A DNA stretch of 7,311 nt from an archaeon (GTDB lineage: Archaea > Nanobdellota > Nanobdellia > Woesearchaeales > JAHJEM01). Where the stretch lies: assembly GCA_020057445.1 (NCBI GenBank), contig JAGVFV010000094.1, forward strand, positions 1-7,311, in the 5' to 3' direction. The notes beneath the pieces were generated by a model, which searched no databases, was not told where the DNA came from, and saw nothing but the letters and a program-made list of their open reading frames with translations. The position numbers were made by a program, and so were the translations under genes. This document shows positions 5,192-7,311 of the stretch, in pieces. Numbering within the stretch: position 1 is the stretch's first letter; every line of letters begins with the position of its first letter.

Positions 5192-7156
5192 CTATGTGAA
5201 TAATTTCGTCTCCAGATCATCGAAGAACAAGATGACCTTCTGGAAAAAGGTCAGGTCAACAAGCTCTATCCTTGCAACTGCACTGTTCTTGTACGCTTTC
5301 CCGTCCTCATCCTCGAACTCCACAATGAGATGGAATTCGTTCTTCCCTGCCTTCAGATTATTGCCATAGAAGAGGATCTTGAACTCCCGCGGATCATCCA
5401 CGTCTGTGAAATGCCATTCCTTCTTCAGTTTCGGATGCCCGATGGAAAGACGGATGTTCTTTGCGACAGACTCCGCATTCTTCCGTATCATGAACTGCAT
5501 GGCTCCTTCATCATTGAATCCGATGGTCGAAGGGACGGTGACATTCTCAATCGTGATGTTTGGCCGTTCCAGGAATTGCAGGAGCACAAAGCTCTGCTTC
5601 TTCTCGTCGCCGCACGTTGCTGTCGCGACGATATTATTGAAGCCTGCCTTCTTCTTCGTGATCGCAAACGTCATGTTCATACTGCTGCTGCCCGGGATCT
5701 CTTGCTTTTCGCAGGATTCGACGCACACGCGATACTCCTTTTTCTTCTTCTCAAGATTCTGGACAGAGCATACTATCTGCATGTCCTCTTCCAGAGGATA
5801 CTTCACCTTCTCGCTCGTGCATTCGAACAGCGTCTTTTGCACGACATCCTCCAGAGGCAACGACGAGCGAAATTCTGCATAGGTATGGACGGTGCCATGC
5901 TTATTTGCCGAAAACAACGTCTTTCCCTTGCTCCCAAAAAGTTCCTTTGCCTCGACATTGAACGTGTACGTGTACCCCTCAGAGAGGCTTTCTGAGACAC
6001 GGACAAGCCACACCATCTTCTTCGTCTCAAGAGGCTTCAAAAGGACCGAACTCTGGTACTTCCCTTCCACAAGCTCAAGCTCCTTTGTCCTGCTCAGGGA
6101 AATATCCGCAGGGACATAATATTCCTGGATGTTCTTGACCTCTGCAGTGATGAGATTATACGAGCCGAATCCCACCTCGCCAAATTTAGGCGAGATATGT
6201 ATCTCCACCAAAGGAGGAAGGGAAGCCCCCACCTTGTTCACATCAATATGGATGTCGAGCTGCCCTGCCTCAAGATTGACATTCCTCCCACGCGAAAGGT
6301 ATTCCACGCTTGACCCCTTGCTATCAGCAGACTCCTTGAGCTTGATGTGCGTCGCGTCAAGGAACCCAAGTTCCCTATAGGTCACATCAAACGGCACCCA
6401 GCCTAGCGTCGGAAAATAGACCTCAGCCCAGCCATGCGGCCCCCACTTCTCCGCAAACACGTCAAGATCAGTATACGACATGCCTGAGACGAATTTGGCA
6501 GGGATGCCAAGCGAACGCAGCATCGATATGAATAGGCTTGTGATCTCATCACATACGCCTTGCCTGTTCACATACACCCACGAGGATTTCTGCACTGCAT
6601 TTGCAGTCACCGTGGAAAGATTATACACGACATTCTCCTTCACCCAATCCCCGACGCTAAATACGACTTCGTACAAGTCATCCTTTCCTCCCGCAAGCTC
6701 AGCCGCTTTCCTCGAAATATCACGATTGATGTCAATCGTCTCTGTCGGCTGAACAAAAGAAGAGAGCTCTTTTGGAAACTCCGAAGGAAAAGGCACTTTC
6801 TCATGCACGCGCCGTCCAGGCGACTTTGTCCTGATCAGCGCGTCAACACGATACGAAAACTCATGCTCCAGAGGATCATTCCATACAAATTCAAGATTCT
6901 TGCCTACGTGCGCCTTTGGATCAGTCACTAAAGACACGACCTGCTGGCGCTCATCACTCACCGGATACCACGACAGGTTCGCAGCCACAAAGTCAACAAA
7001 ATAATCAGAGGAGCCGGGGATGACCCGCAGGCTGTTTGACATGGAAAGCTTCACCTCAAGATCCCGTGCGACAAAAAGATTCTCTTCAGCAATTGTTCCC
7101 TGGAACAATAAAATGACGAGAAGAGAAACGGCAATACGCAAGAAAACCCTGTCCAT
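5192..7156 (-). CDS. Secreted transglutaminase-like (papain-fold) protein with C-terminal Ig-like region
   Basis: Archaeal secreted proteins of the transglutaminase-like superfamily are mostly thought to be peptidases or amide-cleaving enzymes rather than cross-linkers. Numbering from the upstream in-frame ATG at 7210, a signal peptide starts at M19 (MDRVFLRIAVSLLVILLF), with a possible cut after TIA (39-41). The catalytic core spans about 165-290: C220 in RQGVCDE, H259 in GPHGWAEVYF and D275 in VPFDVTY, the intact Cys-His-Asp triad. Residues 45-150 form a beta-rich N-terminal domain. Residues 310-650 look like several Ig-like beta domains with five Cys (464, 481, 496, 500, 533), which could form disulfides outside the cell. 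The C-terminus (LTFFQKVILFFDDLETKLF) is amphipathic rather than a clear membrane span. The ATG at 7156 (654 residues) is chosen because it begins the signal peptide and lies about 25 bases after a TATA box; the ATG at 7210 is upstream of that box. Substrate unknown. Confidence 0.87.
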   Translation of the reverse strand: MDRVFLRIAVSLLVILLFQGTIAEENLFVARDLEVKLSMSNSLRVIPGSSDYFVDFVAANLSWYPVSDERQQVVSLVTDPKAHVGKNLEFVWNDPLEHEFSYRVDALIRTKSPGRRVHEKVPFPSEFPKELSSFVQPTETIDINRDISRKAAELAGGKDDLYEVVFSVGDWVKENVVYNLSTVTANAVQKSSWVYVNRQGVCDEITSLFISMLRSLGIPAKFVSGMSYTDLDVFAEKWGPHGWAEVYFPTLGWVPFDVTYRELGFLDATHIKLKESADSKGSSVEYLSRGRNVNLEAGQLDIHIDVNKVGASLPPLVEIHISPKFGEVGFGSYNLITAEVKNIQEYYVPADISLSRTKELELVEGKYQSSVLLKPLETKKMVWLVRVSESLSEGYTYTFNVEAKELFGSKGKTLFSANKHGTVHTYAEFRSSLPLEDVVQKTLFECTSEKVKYPLEEDMQIVCSVQNLEKKKKEYRVCVESCEKQEIPGSSSMNMTFAITKKKAGFNNIVATATCGDEKKQSFVLLQFLERPNITIENVTVPSTIGFNDEGAMQFMIRKNAESVAKNIRLSIGHPKLKKEWHFTDVDDPREFKILFYGNNLKAGKNEFHLIVEFEDEDGKAYKNSAVARIELVDLTFFQKVILFFDDLETKLFT

Positions 7157-7176
7157 CTTCCACCCATAATGACGCC

Positions 7177-7186
7177 TATTTAAAAA
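7177..7186 (-). promoter_or_regulatory. TATA box for the transglutaminase-like gene
   Basis: Read on the minus strand as TTTTTAAATA, centred about 25 bases upstream of the ATG at 7156. The expected transcription start falls at the ATG, so the message is probably leaderless. A weak GGGTGGAAG just before the ATG would then not be in the transcript. Confidence 0.6.
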
Positions 7187-7210
7187 GATTGTTTTCTCCT
7201 GTATGTGCAT

Positions 7211-7271
7211 AGCATCCTAAGGTCAAAATTCAATAAATTGAGAGTATCGAGAGCGTCGCGAGGGGTCGCCC
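7211..7271. other. Right-edge intergenic sequence with short repeats
   Basis: No convincing gene is seen. TCAAT-AA-ATTGA (7230-7241) is a small palindrome. GAGAGTATC (7240-7248) and GAGAGCGTC (7249-7257) are an imperfect 9-base tandem pair. GGGG-TCG-CCCC (7262-7272) is a small GC stem leading into the larger hairpin beside it. The only minus-strand frame is 25 codons (7300-7223), rich in Arg and Ser, and is best read as a by-product of the repeats. Confidence 0.4.
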
Positions 7272-7296
7272 CGCTGGGAAACGAAGTTTCTCAGCG
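7272..7296. repeat. Strong palindrome/hairpin, possible intergenic repeat element
   Basis: CGCTGGGAAAC and GTTTCTCAGCG form an 11-pair stem (one G-T pair) around a GAA loop. No T-run follows on either strand, so a simple terminator is unlikely. It lies outside any supported gene and could be a REP-like palindromic repeat unit or part of a structured RNA. Only one copy is in the window, so repetition is not shown here. Confidence 0.5.
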
Positions 7297-7311
7297 TCAT
7301 AGGAACAAAGA

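Noticed and set aside
5178..5369. 63-codon plus-strand frame starting at the end of the small gene
   Set aside because: It overlaps the 3' end of the secreted enzyme's gene on the other strand. The ATG-TGA-like overlap with the small gene is attractive, but there is no ribosome site and the translation has no pattern.
5330..5995. 221-codon plus-strand frame opposite the transglutaminase-like gene
   Set aside because: Antisense shadow of the Ig-like region, rich in Arg, His and Leu, with no start signal or domain.
7157..7210. Upstream ATG at 7210 for the transglutaminase-like gene
   Set aside because: It is upstream of the TATA box and would put 18 charged residues before a standard signal peptide that begins at the ATG at 7156.
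7272..7296. Hairpin as an intrinsic terminator
   Set aside because: No T-run follows on either strand, and archaeal termination mainly relies on T-runs rather than hairpins.
7272..7296. Palindrome as a CRISPR repeat
   Set aside because: Only one copy is present, with no regularly spaced second repeat in the remaining sequence.
7223..7311. Minus-strand frame ending at 7223 as a small gene or the tail of a gene entering from the right
   Set aside because: Its sequence comes almost wholly from the palindromes, and it has no homology I recognise. A gene tail cannot be excluded because the window ends here.

Overview
This window most likely comes from an archaeon, probably an uncultivated DPANN-type lineage such as a woesearchaeote; the lineage is an inference. 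Three things point to archaea. One gene encodes a PIN nuclease, PilT-type ATPase and KH domain fusion, an architecture typical of archaea. A second encodes a TrmB-type regulator. The promoters are archaeal in form: TATA boxes (TTTATAAA, TATATAAATA, TTTTTAAATA) lie about 25-28 bases upstream of leaderless ATGs or just ahead of a short leader. Two genes on the left look bacterial by family: a class II CCA-adding enzyme and a Tat-exported lytic transglycosylase.

Layout. Bases 2-2133 (+) hold the 3' part of a class II tRNA nucleotidyltransferase, followed by a lytic transglycosylase-like gene joined to it by an ATGA overlap. Convergent to these, with a 12-base gap, is the PIN-ATPase-KH gene (ends 2146, preferred start 4002, minus). 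Upstream of it, also on minus, is a TrmB-like regulator (4784-4035). The regulator diverges from a small orphan gene (4870-5181, +) across a short shared promoter region, where an imperfect inverted repeat is centred on one quasi-symmetric TATA box. Convergent to the small gene is a long secreted protein with a transglutaminase-like cysteine-protease fold (ends 5192, preferred start 7156, minus). The right edge (7211-7311) has no convincing gene but holds a strong GC-rich hairpin that looks like an intergenic palindromic repeat.

How the parts may work together. The CCA enzyme matures or repairs tRNA 3' ends. The PIN-ATPase-KH protein is probably a nucleic-acid-remodelling nuclease or helicase. 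The lytic transglycosylase and the transglutaminase-like protein are both exported and should act at or outside the cell surface; in a lineage without peptidoglycan, the first suggests attack on bacterial walls. The TrmB-like protein probably controls itself and the small divergent gene. That pair is visibly more AT-rich than its neighbours and may be a recent insertion. No CRISPR array, rRNA, tRNA or insertion sequence is visible, and no complete defence system is recognisable.
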